Position numbers and translations under genes: made by a program. Below are positions 9,203 through 17,914 of a stretch of DNA of 64,000 nucleotides, in pieces (the first letter of the stretch is position 1; each line of letters opens with the position of its first letter). The notes beneath the pieces were generated by a model. The model ran no database searches. It saw only the letters and a program-made list of their open reading frames with translations, and was not told the origin of the DNA. The stretch spans positions 62,001 to 126,000 of the forward strand of contig JBALXI010000003.1 in the NCBI GenBank assembly GCA_036960605.1. The letters run 5' to 3'. The DNA is from Oleispira sp036960605. Its GTDB lineage: Bacteria > Pseudomonadota > Gammaproteobacteria > Pseudomonadales > Oceanobacteraceae.

Positions 9203-9237
9203 AAACGGAGTATAAGGCCTGCCTTATGCTCCGTTTT
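9203..9237 (+). terminator. Rho-independent terminator after the porin
   Basis: AACGGAG pairs with CTCCGTT, with an inner TAAGGC/GCCTTA stem, followed by a T run. It ends the nrtABC-porin transcription unit. Confidence 0.85.
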
Positions 9238-9320
9238 TGTTTGTATGGCCCTATTTTTATGTGCTTTGCTTGCATGAACCCCGTGGGTTTGCGTTATATT
9301 TTTAGTCTTAGGTGATAGTG

Positions 9321-10589
9321 ATGAAAAAACAGTTAATAATTATAGGCAACGGTTTAGCCACTATGCAGCTTTTAAAAGAGCTGGACCACCAAGCAGATTA
9401 CCAAGTAACGGTACTGAGCGCCGAAAATGTCCCTCACTATAACCGTATTATGCTGTCTTCATTATTAGCCCAAGAAACCGATCTACAAAGCATCACCCCT
9501 TGTGATGATGCCTGGTATCAAGAACGCAATGTGCAGGTATTACTCAATCACCGGGTGACGCATATTGATGCTGAAACTCACCGCTTAAGCTGTGACAACG
9601 GTGTACAGCTCAACTACGACAAACTCATCTTCGCCACAGGCTCGCGCGCTTTTATTCCGCCGATGCCGGGCACTCAAATGCCCGACGTGCTTGATGGTGT
9701 TATGGGCTTCCGTAAGTTGATTGATGTCGACTTTATGCAACAGGTTACTAGCCGCTATAAAAAGGCCGTAGTGATTGGCGCTGGCTTGCTCGGTATCGAA
9801 GCCGCCGTGGGGTTAGTGAAACAAGGTATGGATGTCACCCTATTGCATCGACGCGATGTCGTGATGAATCGCCAGATCGACAACAAAGCCTCTTCACTAC
9901 TAATCAAAGAACTCCAAGGGCGCGGCATCAACATCGCGACCGGCCACGGCCCGGTTGCTTTACAAGGCACTTCTGCTGAAGGGGAAACGAGTAAAGTCTG
10001 TGCAGTAGAACTAGACAATGGCGACAAACTGGAAGCAGACCTTGTTATCTTCGCTACGGGTATTGTACCCTGCACGCCATTAGCCCAAGCAAGTGGCTTA
10101 GTGGTTGAAAAAGGCATCTGTGTAGACGCCCAATTACAAACATCCCAAGATGATATTTATGCCCTAGGTGAGTGCTGCGAATTTGAAGGCAATACCTATG
10201 GCTTGGTCGCTCCGATCTGGAACCAAGCACGCGTATTAGCACAGCAACTACTATTTATTGCTAAAGAAAAAACCAGCTTGGAAGATGAAGTACCGGTTTA
10301 TCATGAAGAAACATTTGCAACCAAGCTAAAAGTCAGTGGTATTGATGTGCACTCAATGGGCATCATCAATGCGGAAGAAACTGATCTAGAGTGTGAGACG
10401 CTAGAGTTTAATGATCTTGAGCGCTCGATTTACAAAAAGATTTTGATCTGTGACCACAAAGTAGTGGGCGCGGTTCTCTACGGCGACGTCGCCGATAGTC
10501 AGTGGTATTTTGAATTATTACAGCAAGCAGAAAACATCGAAGCCATCAGGCAAGAACTGATCTTTGGTCAAGCTTTCTGTGACCGCTAA
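9321..10589 (+). CDS. nasC: NasC-type FAD/NADH oxidoreductase of assimilatory nitrate reductase
   Basis: This 422-residue flavoprotein resembles the N-terminal half of NirB and Klebsiella NasC (about 413 residues), the NADH-dependent electron donor to NasA. It has an FAD-binding IIIGNGLATMQLLKEL at the N-terminus, an NAD-binding VVIGAGLLGIEAAVGL (~150-165), and a second FAD motif DDIYALGECCEF. The siroheme and Fe-S domains of a full NirB are absent, so it is not a nitrite reductase. The ATG at 9321 has AGG 9 nt upstream; in-frame GTGs at 9312 and 9318 are less likely. It is separated from nasA by 450 bp containing a terminator. Confidence 0.85.
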   Translation: MKKQLIIIGNGLATMQLLKELDHQADYQVTVLSAENVPHYNRIMLSSLLAQETDLQSITPCDDAWYQERNVQVLLNHRVTHIDAETHRLSCDNGVQLNYDKLIFATGSRAFIPPMPGTQMPDVLDGVMGFRKLIDVDFMQQVTSRYKKAVVIGAGLLGIEAAVGLVKQGMDVTLLHRRDVVMNRQIDNKASSLLIKELQGRGINIATGHGPVALQGTSAEGETSKVCAVELDNGDKLEADLVIFATGIVPCTPLAQASGLVVEKGICVDAQLQTSQDDIYALGECCEFEGNTYGLVAPIWNQARVLAQQLLFIAKEKTSLEDEVPVYHEETFATKLKVSGIDVHSMGIINAEETDLECETLEFNDLERSIYKKILICDHKVVGAVLYGDVADSQWYFELLQQAENIEAIRQELIFGQAFCDR

Positions 10590-10714
10590 GCGTTCATCGA
10601 TTAGCTCGCCTATTTAATTCATCTATTAGTTTATGTACTCATGTTTGTACTCATATATGTACTAGCCCCAACCTCTGGCCCGACACAAATTCATCCCAAT
10701 TTTCGTATTTTTGC

Positions 10715-10752
10715 CCAAGTTGGTGCGCTCAGCTATCCGCGCACCAACTTGG
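10715..10752. repeat. Perfect 14-bp inverted repeat
   Basis: CCAAGTTGGTGCGC and its exact complement GCGCACCAACTTGG flank a 10-nt loop. No T tract follows, so it is not a classic terminator. It could be a protein site, an RNA structure ending nasC mRNA, or a dispersed palindromic element. Confidence 0.75.
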
Positions 10753-10907
10753 CCAAAAGCACGCACCAGAATTGACTGACCGCACTATTATAGTGCACCC
10801 TTCTTCAGTCATGCCTTGCCCGATCATTTATGAAAGTCCAATACTCTCTTATAGTTCATATACTGTTTCTATATTGATCATTGCATTCATCATAATAAAT
10901 GGGTTTT

Positions 10908-10940
10908 GCCATACACCCCTTGGGGTGTATGGCATTTTTT
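10908..10940 (+). terminator. Rho-independent terminator upstream of nasA
   Basis: GCCATACACCCC pairs perfectly with GGGGTGTATGGC (12 bp, tight loop), followed by A and six T. It either ends nasC transcription or acts as an attenuator in the nasA leader. Confidence 0.85.
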
Positions 10941-11039
10941 ACCGCTTTCCTACTATTTGACCTAATTTGTCCTGTCTCTGGCATCGTTCTTGAATAGACC
11001 TATTACATTGAAGCCAAGCTTTATTAAAAGAGTCTAATT

Positions 11040-13844
11040 ATGAACACACTGTCGAATGATACTTGTAAAACAACCTGCCCCTACTGCGGCGTCGGCTGTG
11101 GCGTGGAAATGCCAAAAGATCTTTCGGCTGTTTCTGGGATTGCAACTCATCCCAGTAATTTTGGAAAACTTTGCGTGAAAGGCTCATCACTGCACGAAAC
11201 ACTGTCAATTCAAGGCCGCTTATTAAATCCCAAGATCAAAGGTGAAGATTCAGACTGGGACACCGCACTGACTCAAGTGGCTGACAAGATTCAACAAGTG
11301 GTAAAAGATCATGGACCCAATGCCATTGCCTTTTATGGTTCAGGTCAGCTTTTAACCGAAGATTATTATGTCGCGAATAAGCTGATGAAAGGCTTTATTG
11401 GTAGCGCCAATATGGATACCAATTCTCGCTTATGTATGTCATCGGCGGTTTCCGCTTATAAGCGTGCATTTGGCAGCGATACCGTCCCTATTTGCTACGA
11501 AGATATCGAAGCAACTGACTTATTAATTTTAATAGGTTCAAACCCCGCATGGGCTCATCCTATTTTGTATCAACGTATGGTGGCGGCGAAAAAGAATAAT
11601 CCAAACTTGAAAATCGTAGTGATCGATCCGCGCAAAACTGCTAGCTGTGATATTGCTGATTTACACCTACCGCTACGTTCTGGCAGCGACGCCTTCCTAT
11701 TTAACGCACTGCTCGCGTATTTAGCCGATAACGACCACTGCAACCAAGACTACATTGATCAATATACCGATGGCTTTGATCATGCCGTTCAACAAGCCAA
11801 GTCAGATAGTATTAATATTGAGGAGAACAATTCAAAAGAATTTAACTTGGCGGACATTGCTAGAGTCTGCGAAGTCCCTGAAGTCGATATTGCACAGTTC
11901 TTTAGCTGGTATAGCCAAACCGAAAAAACACTCAGTTTTTATTCCCAAGGTATTAATCAAAGCTCTTCTGGGACTGATAAATGCAACGCAATTATCAACT
12001 GCCATTTAGCAACAGGCCGCTTAGGCAAGCCAGGCGCAGGACCGTTTTCTATTACTGGCCAGCCGAATGCGATGGGAGGTCGTGAAGTCGGTGGCTTAGC
12101 CAACCAGCTAGCGGGTCGTATGCATTTTGAGAAACCCGCCGATATCGATCGTATCGCGCGTTATTGGAATACGACCAACATCGCGACTGAGAATGGCCTC
12201 AAGGCCGTCGATATGTTCGATGCCGTTGAGCGCGGTGAAATTAAATTCATCTGGATTATGTCGACAAATCCTCTGGTCAGTATGCCAGAAGCGGATCGTT
12301 TAAAAGCTGCCTTATTAAAATGTGAGATGGTGGTGGTCTCAGATTGCTTAGAAAAAACAGATACCACTGAAGTGGCTGATATTTTATTACCGGCCGCTAG
12401 CTGGGGAGAAAAGAATGGTACGGTGACTAACTCTGAACGCCGTATTTCTCGTCAACGTAATTTCATACCCGCCATGGGCAAGGCCAAGCCTGATTGGTGG
12501 ATCATTACTCAAGTAGCACAGAAGTTAGGCTTTAAGGAGGCTTTCGATTACCAGCATCCTTATCAAATTTTTAATGAACATGCCGGACTCTCTGCTTTCG
12601 AAAATGGCCATGATGACTTCCCCGCTCGTGATTTTGATCTATCCGGTTTAACGAATTTAACTGAACAAACTTATAACGATTTACAGCCTATTCAATGGCC
12701 GGTAAATAAAGATTACCCCAATGGACGTCAGCGATTTTTTGATGATGGCAAATTTTTCACCGCCAATCAACGTGCTCAATTCGTTAGTTTAACGGCGCGT
12801 TTACCGGTTGCAAAAATCAGCGCTGAATTGCCTCTCATCATGAATACCGGTCGTATTCGAGATCAGTGGCATACGATGACGCGGACGGGTAAAACAGATC
12901 GATTATTGCAACACATCGCAGAACCTTTTGTTGACCTTCATCCAGCAGACGCCCTTAAATATCAACTGCAACAAGATGACCTCGCGGTGATCAATAACCA
13001 GCATGGTGAAATTATTGTGCGGGTGAAACTGACCAAAGCTCAAACCCAAGGAAATCTTTTTGTTCCTATGCATTGGACCAGCCAGTTTTCCAGTAAAGGT
13101 CGCATGGGGGTTTTAGTTAATTCAATTGTTTGCCCAATTTCAGGTCAGCCGGAAAATAAACATACTCCAGTAGCGATTAATAAATACCCGTCACAATGGT
13201 TCGGCTTCTTAATGTTAGCCGATCAACCTGAAGCACTTTCTTCTATTTGTGATTATTGGGCGCATGTGCCTTTTAATATTCAGACAGCGGAGGATGAGCA
13301 AGCTCATTCCTCTAACCTCGATCATAAGCAAGCTCATTATTATGAACTGTCCGGTAAGCAGGAGATCGCTTCAGCTTACCAAGCATTAAAGCGCTTATTA
13401 CCCGATGGTGAAGCCCTTATTTTTACCGATGCTCGCAATGGCACACATCGTATTGCCATTGTGGAAGACAATCGTTTAATTGCTTCACTCTTTTTAAGTC
13501 CACAATTTGATTTACCCAATCGCCGCTGGTTAAGCCAGGTATTTAATAGCCAACAACTGACCGATTTTCAACGTCGTGCTTTACTGGCAGGTCGAGAAGG
13601 CAACGCAGCCAGCGACCCAGGCACGATCATTTGCTCTTGCTTTCAAGTCGGTGATAAACAAATTAAATCCGCTGTCGAAGCCGGCATCAACAATATTGAT
13701 GAGCTAGGCGCTAAGTTAAAATGCGGTACCAATTGCGGATCATGCGTACCTGAATTAAGAACATTAGTTGAACAATTTTCGCAGCAAGCCAAAGCTCTTA
13801 CGATTGAACTTGCGACAGAACTTACTTCTGAAACATTAGCCTGA
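11040..13844 (+). CDS. nasA: Assimilatory nitrate reductase catalytic subunit NasA
   Basis: This 934-residue cytoplasmic molybdoenzyme reduces nitrate to nitrite. An N-terminal [4Fe-4S] site is formed by C13, C16, C20 and C45. The Mo-bis-MGD ligand Cys is C132 in NSRLCMSSA. The molybdopterin oxidoreductase and dinucleotide-binding domains follow (MNTGRIRDQWHTMTRTGK near 600). A C-terminal BFD-like [2Fe-2S] domain (~860-910, CSC then CGTNCGSC) is the typical entry point for electrons from the NasC flavoprotein. The gene is followed after 25 bp by cobA. Confidence 0.96.
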   Translation: MNTLSNDTCKTTCPYCGVGCGVEMPKDLSAVSGIATHPSNFGKLCVKGSSLHETLSIQGRLLNPKIKGEDSDWDTALTQVADKIQQVVKDHGPNAIAFYGSGQLLTEDYYVANKLMKGFIGSANMDTNSRLCMSSAVSAYKRAFGSDTVPICYEDIEATDLLILIGSNPAWAHPILYQRMVAAKKNNPNLKIVVIDPRKTASCDIADLHLPLRSGSDAFLFNALLAYLADNDHCNQDYIDQYTDGFDHAVQQAKSDSINIEENNSKEFNLADIARVCEVPEVDIAQFFSWYSQTEKTLSFYSQGINQSSSGTDKCNAIINCHLATGRLGKPGAGPFSITGQPNAMGGREVGGLANQLAGRMHFEKPADIDRIARYWNTTNIATENGLKAVDMFDAVERGEIKFIWIMSTNPLVSMPEADRLKAALLKCEMVVVSDCLEKTDTTEVADILLPAASWGEKNGTVTNSERRISRQRNFIPAMGKAKPDWWIITQVAQKLGFKEAFDYQHPYQIFNEHAGLSAFENGHDDFPARDFDLSGLTNLTEQTYNDLQPIQWPVNKDYPNGRQRFFDDGKFFTANQRAQFVSLTARLPVAKISAELPLIMNTGRIRDQWHTMTRTGKTDRLLQHIAEPFVDLHPADALKYQLQQDDLAVINNQHGEIIVRVKLTKAQTQGNLFVPMHWTSQFSSKGRMGVLVNSIVCPISGQPENKHTPVAINKYPSQWFGFLMLADQPEALSSICDYWAHVPFNIQTAEDEQAHSSNLDHKQAHYYELSGKQEIASAYQALKRLLPDGEALIFTDARNGTHRIAIVEDNRLIASLFLSPQFDLPNRRWLSQVFNSQQLTDFQRRALLAGREGNAASDPGTIICSCFQVGDKQIKSAVEAGINNIDELGAKLKCGTNCGSCVPELRTLVEQFSQQAKALTIELATELTSETLA

Positions 13845-13869
13845 ATTAAAAGATAGAGAGAAGATTAAT

Positions 13870-14631
13870 ATGAATGATTCACAGGTTATTTTAGTCGGTG
13901 CAGGCCCTGGTGATCCAGAGCTGCTGACACTTAAAGCATTAAAGGCGATTCAGAACGCAGATGCTATTCTCTATGACGCCCTCATCTCTGAAGAAATATT
14001 AGCGATGATTCCCGACAATTGTAAAACTTTCAATGTCGGAAAGCGCTGCGGCGCTCATAAAATGAAGCAGGAAGAAATTAACGAATTTTTATATCAAATG
14101 TCTTTACGCCACAAGAACGTCGTTCGCCTTAAAGGCGGAGATCCTTTTATCTTTGGCCGTGGTGGTGAAGAATTAGAATACTTGCAACAACGTAATGTAG
14201 AAACCACCGTCGTACCGGGTATTACTGCGGCTGCGGGTTGCGCCGCCAGTTGTAATATTCCGCTAACACATCGCGGCTATGGTAATTCTTTATTACTGCA
14301 CAGCGGACACTCTAGCTTTGGTGAGTTTGATCCGTCGCATACGGATAAAGAAAATCAAACTCAAGTATTTTACATGGGGATGAATCAAGCTGCCACGATC
14401 AGTGCGCATTTGATCGACCAAGGCCATCATCCTGATACGGAAGTGGCTATTATTTGCCAAGGAACGCGTAAAAATCAAGCGTCCCAACTAGGAACGCTAT
14501 CTACCTTACCTGCCATGGCGGAAGAGATGAAGCATCTCACTCCAGGCTTAATTATTCTTGGCAATGTCGTCGGCTTAGCCTCTGCTCAGCAGCAAAGATT
14601 GATCGCTGAACAAGAACAATTGAGTGCTTAA
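13870..14631 (+). CDS. cobA: Uroporphyrinogen-III C-methyltransferase (SUMT)
   Basis: This 253-residue SAM-dependent enzyme methylates uroporphyrinogen III twice to precorrin-2, the branch point to siroheme (nitrite and sulfite reductase cofactor) and cobalamin. It shows LVGAGPGDPELLTLKA, RLKGGDPFIFGRGGEE and VPGITAAAGCAA, all SUMT signatures. It is a stand-alone CobA, not a CysG fusion, so dehydrogenase/ferrochelatase must be elsewhere. Co-transcribed with nasA, it implies supply of siroheme for nitrite reduction, although no nitrite reductase gene is in the window. Confidence 0.94.
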   Translation: MNDSQVILVGAGPGDPELLTLKALKAIQNADAILYDALISEEILAMIPDNCKTFNVGKRCGAHKMKQEEINEFLYQMSLRHKNVVRLKGGDPFIFGRGGEELEYLQQRNVETTVVPGITAAAGCAASCNIPLTHRGYGNSLLLHSGHSSFGEFDPSHTDKENQTQVFYMGMNQAATISAHLIDQGHHPDTEVAIICQGTRKNQASQLGTLSTLPAMAEEMKHLTPGLIILGNVVGLASAQQQRLIAEQEQLSA

Positions 14632-14636
14632 TTCAT

Positions 14637-15392
14637 TTAATTTTGTTTATTCATCGGCTCTGCCATCACCTTAGATACGGGTGTCGCCATTATGTGCGGC
14701 ATCACACTTTGGCTTGCCTGTTGATTTTCCATCGCCCGCATTGCACTTTCCTCACAATCACAAACCGCCAATATCATATCTCGACGGAATGATAGCGCTG
14801 CCAATAACATGAAGCCATAACCATTCATTTCTAAGATTTCTTCATAAAAACGAAAGTATTCGACAACAATTATTTCCTTATCGAATAATGCTCCGCCAGC
14901 CAAAAACCCAACCGCGGCCATCAAGAATAACGCTGTTGGAGATAAAATAGCCTTCTTAACGATTTCAATATATTCATTCTTAAATTGAAACGCTTTATAC
15001 AGCAAGGGAATCCAAACAGCGGCCATGATCATTTTAAATCCTTGGCCATCAACAAAAAATATTAACCAATCTATCTTTGATTGCTTAATGCTCATTTCAC
15101 GCAATATAAAACTAAAACTTAAGGCGGCTGCTAGATAGGCTAAAAGACTCAAGCTAGGAGATGATAATTTAACCAGCTTCCAGTTTTTCACTCCGGCATT
15201 CAGCCAGAAGATCACACCGACTAATAATAAAATCAGTATTTGAACATGTTCCATTAACTGGTTTTCACCATAAAGGTAGGCTTGATCATACTGAATCACT
15301 TTAATACTAAAGGCACTGCTCAGCACCAGCATAAGAAAGAATACGAGATAGCGGGGCGTTATAGATAATTTCATCGGGTTACTCTCAATCAT
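14637..15392 (-). CDS. Integral membrane protein of unknown function
   Basis: I do not recognise a family. The ~250 residues contain about six hydrophobic segments (PRYLVFFLMLVLSSAF, VQILILLLVGVIFWL, LLAYLAAALSFSFIL, FKMIMAAVWIPLLY, TALFLMAAVGFLAGGAL, GFMLLAALSF) and a Met/Gln-rich soluble tail. Conserved-looking polar sites include REMSIKQSKIDWLIFFVDGQG and EYFRFYEEILEMNGYG. The start may be 15392 or the ATG six codons in (15374, weak GAGAG upstream). It ends 5 bp from the convergent cobA stop. Confidence 0.7.
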   Translation of the reverse strand: MIESNPMKLSITPRYLVFFLMLVLSSAFSIKVIQYDQAYLYGENQLMEHVQILILLLVGVIFWLNAGVKNWKLVKLSSPSLSLLAYLAAALSFSFILREMSIKQSKIDWLIFFVDGQGFKMIMAAVWIPLLYKAFQFKNEYIEIVKKAILSPTALFLMAAVGFLAGGALFDKEIIVVEYFRFYEEILEMNGYGFMLLAALSFRRDMILAVCDCEESAMRAMENQQASQSVMPHIMATPVSKVMAEPMNKQN

Positions 15393-15609
15393 TTTGTGAG
15401 AGTATAAATTTTCGCCCTAAGACAGATTAGCTAGCAAAAATAGAACAGTATTGTCTGTATTCGTCGTATTTGTGTCAGATGCATTACTGACGGGGCATAG
15501 AAGGCAGACAAATGAACACATCAGGATATTTTATTGCGCTAAATCAATATTCAACAGTTTGTTTCATTTTTAAGACTAATTAACCTTCGCAATGTATGAA
15601 CAAGTGAGT

Positions 15610-17913
15610 TTAAGGACAAACAGAATCATCATTACCACAAGGCGCTCCCGCCATAATCCACTGTAAAATAGTATTATAGCTTTCTAGCCCTAGTGTCGTT
15701 TCGAGATCAAACCGTATGCCACCCCCATGCTGATGCCGGGTCGGTTTCAGTAATAGCAATGAATCTATTGGCGACCCTAGATTCACTCTTGCTCGTACGT
15801 CAGTGTATATATTCATGTTACTGACATCATAGAATACCGGAATACCTTCAACCCCCGTGGTGGGGTTATGACAGCTCTGACAGCTGCGTGAATCGTACAA
15901 CTGATTTTGTAATAACGGTTTTATATCATCAACAAAATTAATCTCGCTTTCAGGCTTAAGACTATTATCCACTTGGATCGTCATTTGGCTAAAGCTCTCA
16001 CCGCGGCTGTTGGAAACGGTTAACCCGAGCTGATATTCCCCCTCTGTCGTGCCGACCAGACGCGTAATTTTTTCAGCGACATCTTCCAATTGGACATCGT
16101 GATCGTCAGGACCCGATATAATCGACCATTGGTAATCTTTAGCAAAAGAACTGCCACTACCCTGCAAGGTTAAAGGTAACGCAGAAACTCGCTCCGCATC
16201 TAAACGTGAAATCGGCAGCCCTGGAGGTTGTATTTCTCCTTTCTCATTCAATACGTCGATGTTCTGGGAAAAGCTCGGTAAAAAACTGGCTAATAATGCG
16301 GGGGCGGAATAAGGCGCTTGCCAAAATACCTCAGCATTACGTAATGATAATGGCATAATTCCACGGCGATAAACGTAGTCTGTGATTATTTCTGAATAGC
16401 TAATAAACTTTTCATAGCTAGAAAAATTAATCGCATTACCGAGCTTAACCTCTTGATCATTAATGATCACATCAGCGACGAGGCTATCATCGCCTGCTTG
16501 GTAACCGCGCAAGGAGTGACAACTGATGCAATGAGGCTCAACAACTTGAAGGTAGAGATTCTCAACGCCTTCAGGACGAAATGCTGTCTGCTGCCAACCA
16601 CTCGGCACCGTACCGGTTTGATAGCTGGCTAAACTAAAATTTTCACTCCCGTAGCGTGCATTTGCAATACTTTGTGGAAATTCTCCGTCCCAAAAACCTT
16701 TTTGGCTTTGGTCTCTCTGACTCATCTCAGCATAGCTATCGCGCACCCATTGATTAATTGTTTTTATCCCTGTCTGCTGATCCGCTTCACTGAACTCCCC
16801 TGATCCCATAAATTCAAACGAATCCAGCTCCAGTTGGTTTAACTTGGCCGATTTAAGGCTTAGTTCATTGAAACTTCCGTCTTGATTTAATGGCAATAAT
16901 TTCCCACCATGGCAGGCTAGACAGATAGAAGGCATGTGTTTGATCCCTCGACCGTCTAAATCAGCGGAGGTAATTCTAGACTGAATGTCTTGGTCATCAT
17001 CTGCAGAGAATGTAAAAAACTTAAGAATTTTTTCTGAGCTTGGATCACTAGGGTCAATAGCACTAAATTCAATCGCATTCGATCCGAGGTGATAATCAAA
17101 ATTCTGATCGGTTGCAGCCAACAAGTTTAACGGACCATAATTAGCCGGATTGCCTTTACCCACTGCTACGACAAAATTATTAACGTAAAAAGCTAAACTA
17201 CCATCGTCATTACGTCTCGCATACATATCACGACCATAGCCAAGATCTTTGGTATCACGAAAAATAACATGCACATCGTGGCCTTGATCAAAACCATTCT
17301 TACTCTTCCAAGCGTCTAACGTAGTGCGTTCATTATCGGGATCAACAGCTCGGTAATATTGTTCGGCATAAGCAACCGAATTAATCAGGCTGTCGGCTAT
17401 GTTGTATTGAATCGATAAATTTCCATCAGATTCTATCTGTTGATATCGATAGCCCGTTTTAACTATGTATAACTGACAAGCATGAGTGCATTGAACTTTT
17501 ACCGATATGCTTTGATTGAATGTCAGATCCAGGTCATGACTATTGGCTGAATTAGTCTTCCAATCTAGGTCAGTTGTTTCGCTCCATGTTCCTGCAAAAT
17601 CATCTTGCTCAGTTTGCTCGCTGCTACTACCAGTACTAGCATCACTGCTGGTCTCACTACTAGTAGGAATAATGACTGCAGAATATCCTGCATTTGAGGT
17701 CGCACCTTCTAATGCAATGTCAGGCAGAATAACAAGCTGATAAATACTTGACGAGAATTCTTGCTGAGGATTTATAAAAGACAGATAGCTATCGGCAACA
17801 TCCTCTTCAAGCACAAACCCACGCGCCGGCATTTCACCTCGATTATCACAGGCGCTTAAAGAGGTTAAGACCAGAAAGAGCAATAGTATTATTACTCGAC
17901 GCTTTAAATACAT
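15610..17913 (-). CDS. Secreted lipoprotein with three c-type heme motifs
   Basis: This 767-residue protein begins with a lipoprotein signal (LTSLSAC, C22). A Ser-rich linker follows (~85-105). Three CxxCH heme-attachment motifs appear: CLACH (~328), CISCH (~464) and CQSCH (~674), each in a different region. Around 570-650 there is an Ig/PKD-like stretch (YQWSIISGPDDHDVQLEDV). I read it as a multi-domain cytochrome c-like lipoprotein of the outer or inner membrane; no characterised family is recognised. Its ATG lies 1 nt after the stop of the preceding giant gene, so the two are almost surely co-translated and functionally linked. Confidence 0.75.
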   Translation of the reverse strand: MYLKRRVIILLLFLVLTSLSACDNRGEMPARGFVLEEDVADSYLSFINPQQEFSSSIYQLVILPDIALEGATSNAGYSAVIIPTSSETSSDASTGSSSEQTEQDDFAGTWSETTDLDWKTNSANSHDLDLTFNQSISVKVQCTHACQLYIVKTGYRYQQIESDGNLSIQYNIADSLINSVAYAEQYYRAVDPDNERTTLDAWKSKNGFDQGHDVHVIFRDTKDLGYGRDMYARRNDDGSLAFYVNNFVVAVGKGNPANYGPLNLLAATDQNFDYHLGSNAIEFSAIDPSDPSSEKILKFFTFSADDDQDIQSRITSADLDGRGIKHMPSICLACHGGKLLPLNQDGSFNELSLKSAKLNQLELDSFEFMGSGEFSEADQQTGIKTINQWVRDSYAEMSQRDQSQKGFWDGEFPQSIANARYGSENFSLASYQTGTVPSGWQQTAFRPEGVENLYLQVVEPHCISCHSLRGYQAGDDSLVADVIINDQEVKLGNAINFSSYEKFISYSEIITDYVYRRGIMPLSLRNAEVFWQAPYSAPALLASFLPSFSQNIDVLNEKGEIQPPGLPISRLDAERVSALPLTLQGSGSSFAKDYQWSIISGPDDHDVQLEDVAEKITRLVGTTEGEYQLGLTVSNSRGESFSQMTIQVDNSLKPESEINFVDDIKPLLQNQLYDSRSCQSCHNPTTGVEGIPVFYDVSNMNIYTDVRARVNLGSPIDSLLLLKPTRHQHGGGIRFDLETTLGLESYNTILQWIMAGAPCGNDDSVCP

Positions 17914-17914
17914 A

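Larger units (their letters stand above)
10590..11039 (+). promoter_or_regulatory. Long nasC-nasA intergenic region, probable nasA leader
   Basis: The region holds a perfect 14-bp inverted repeat (10715-10728 / 10739-10752), nested short stems near 10774-10810 (GACTGA/TCAGTC and GCACTA/TAGTGC), and a strong terminator at 10908-10940, 100 bp before nasA. A conditional terminator ahead of nasA is suggested, but clear A-N-N-G hexaloops like those before nrtA were not found. The 62-codon ORF spanning these structures has no ribosome site and is not called. Confidence 0.5.

Noticed and set aside
9755..10117. 120-codon ORF opposite nasC
   Set aside because: Shadow of the flavoprotein gene.
10745..10765. 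Second sigma-54-like spacing near the 14-bp palindrome
   Set aside because: GG and GC are correctly spaced but the surrounding bases match poorly, and it overlaps the palindrome.
10774..10810. Possible ANTAR hexaloop in the nasA leader
   Set aside because: The stems here have 3-nt or irregular loops without A at position 1 and G at position 4.
10772..10960. 62-codon ORF between nasC and nasA
   Set aside because: No ribosome site, and it spans hairpins and the strong terminator at 10908-10940, so it is regulatory DNA.
10979..10993. Sigma-54-like sequence before nasA (TGGCATC-N4-TTGAA)
   Set aside because: The essential GC doublet is GA and only part of the -24 element matches.
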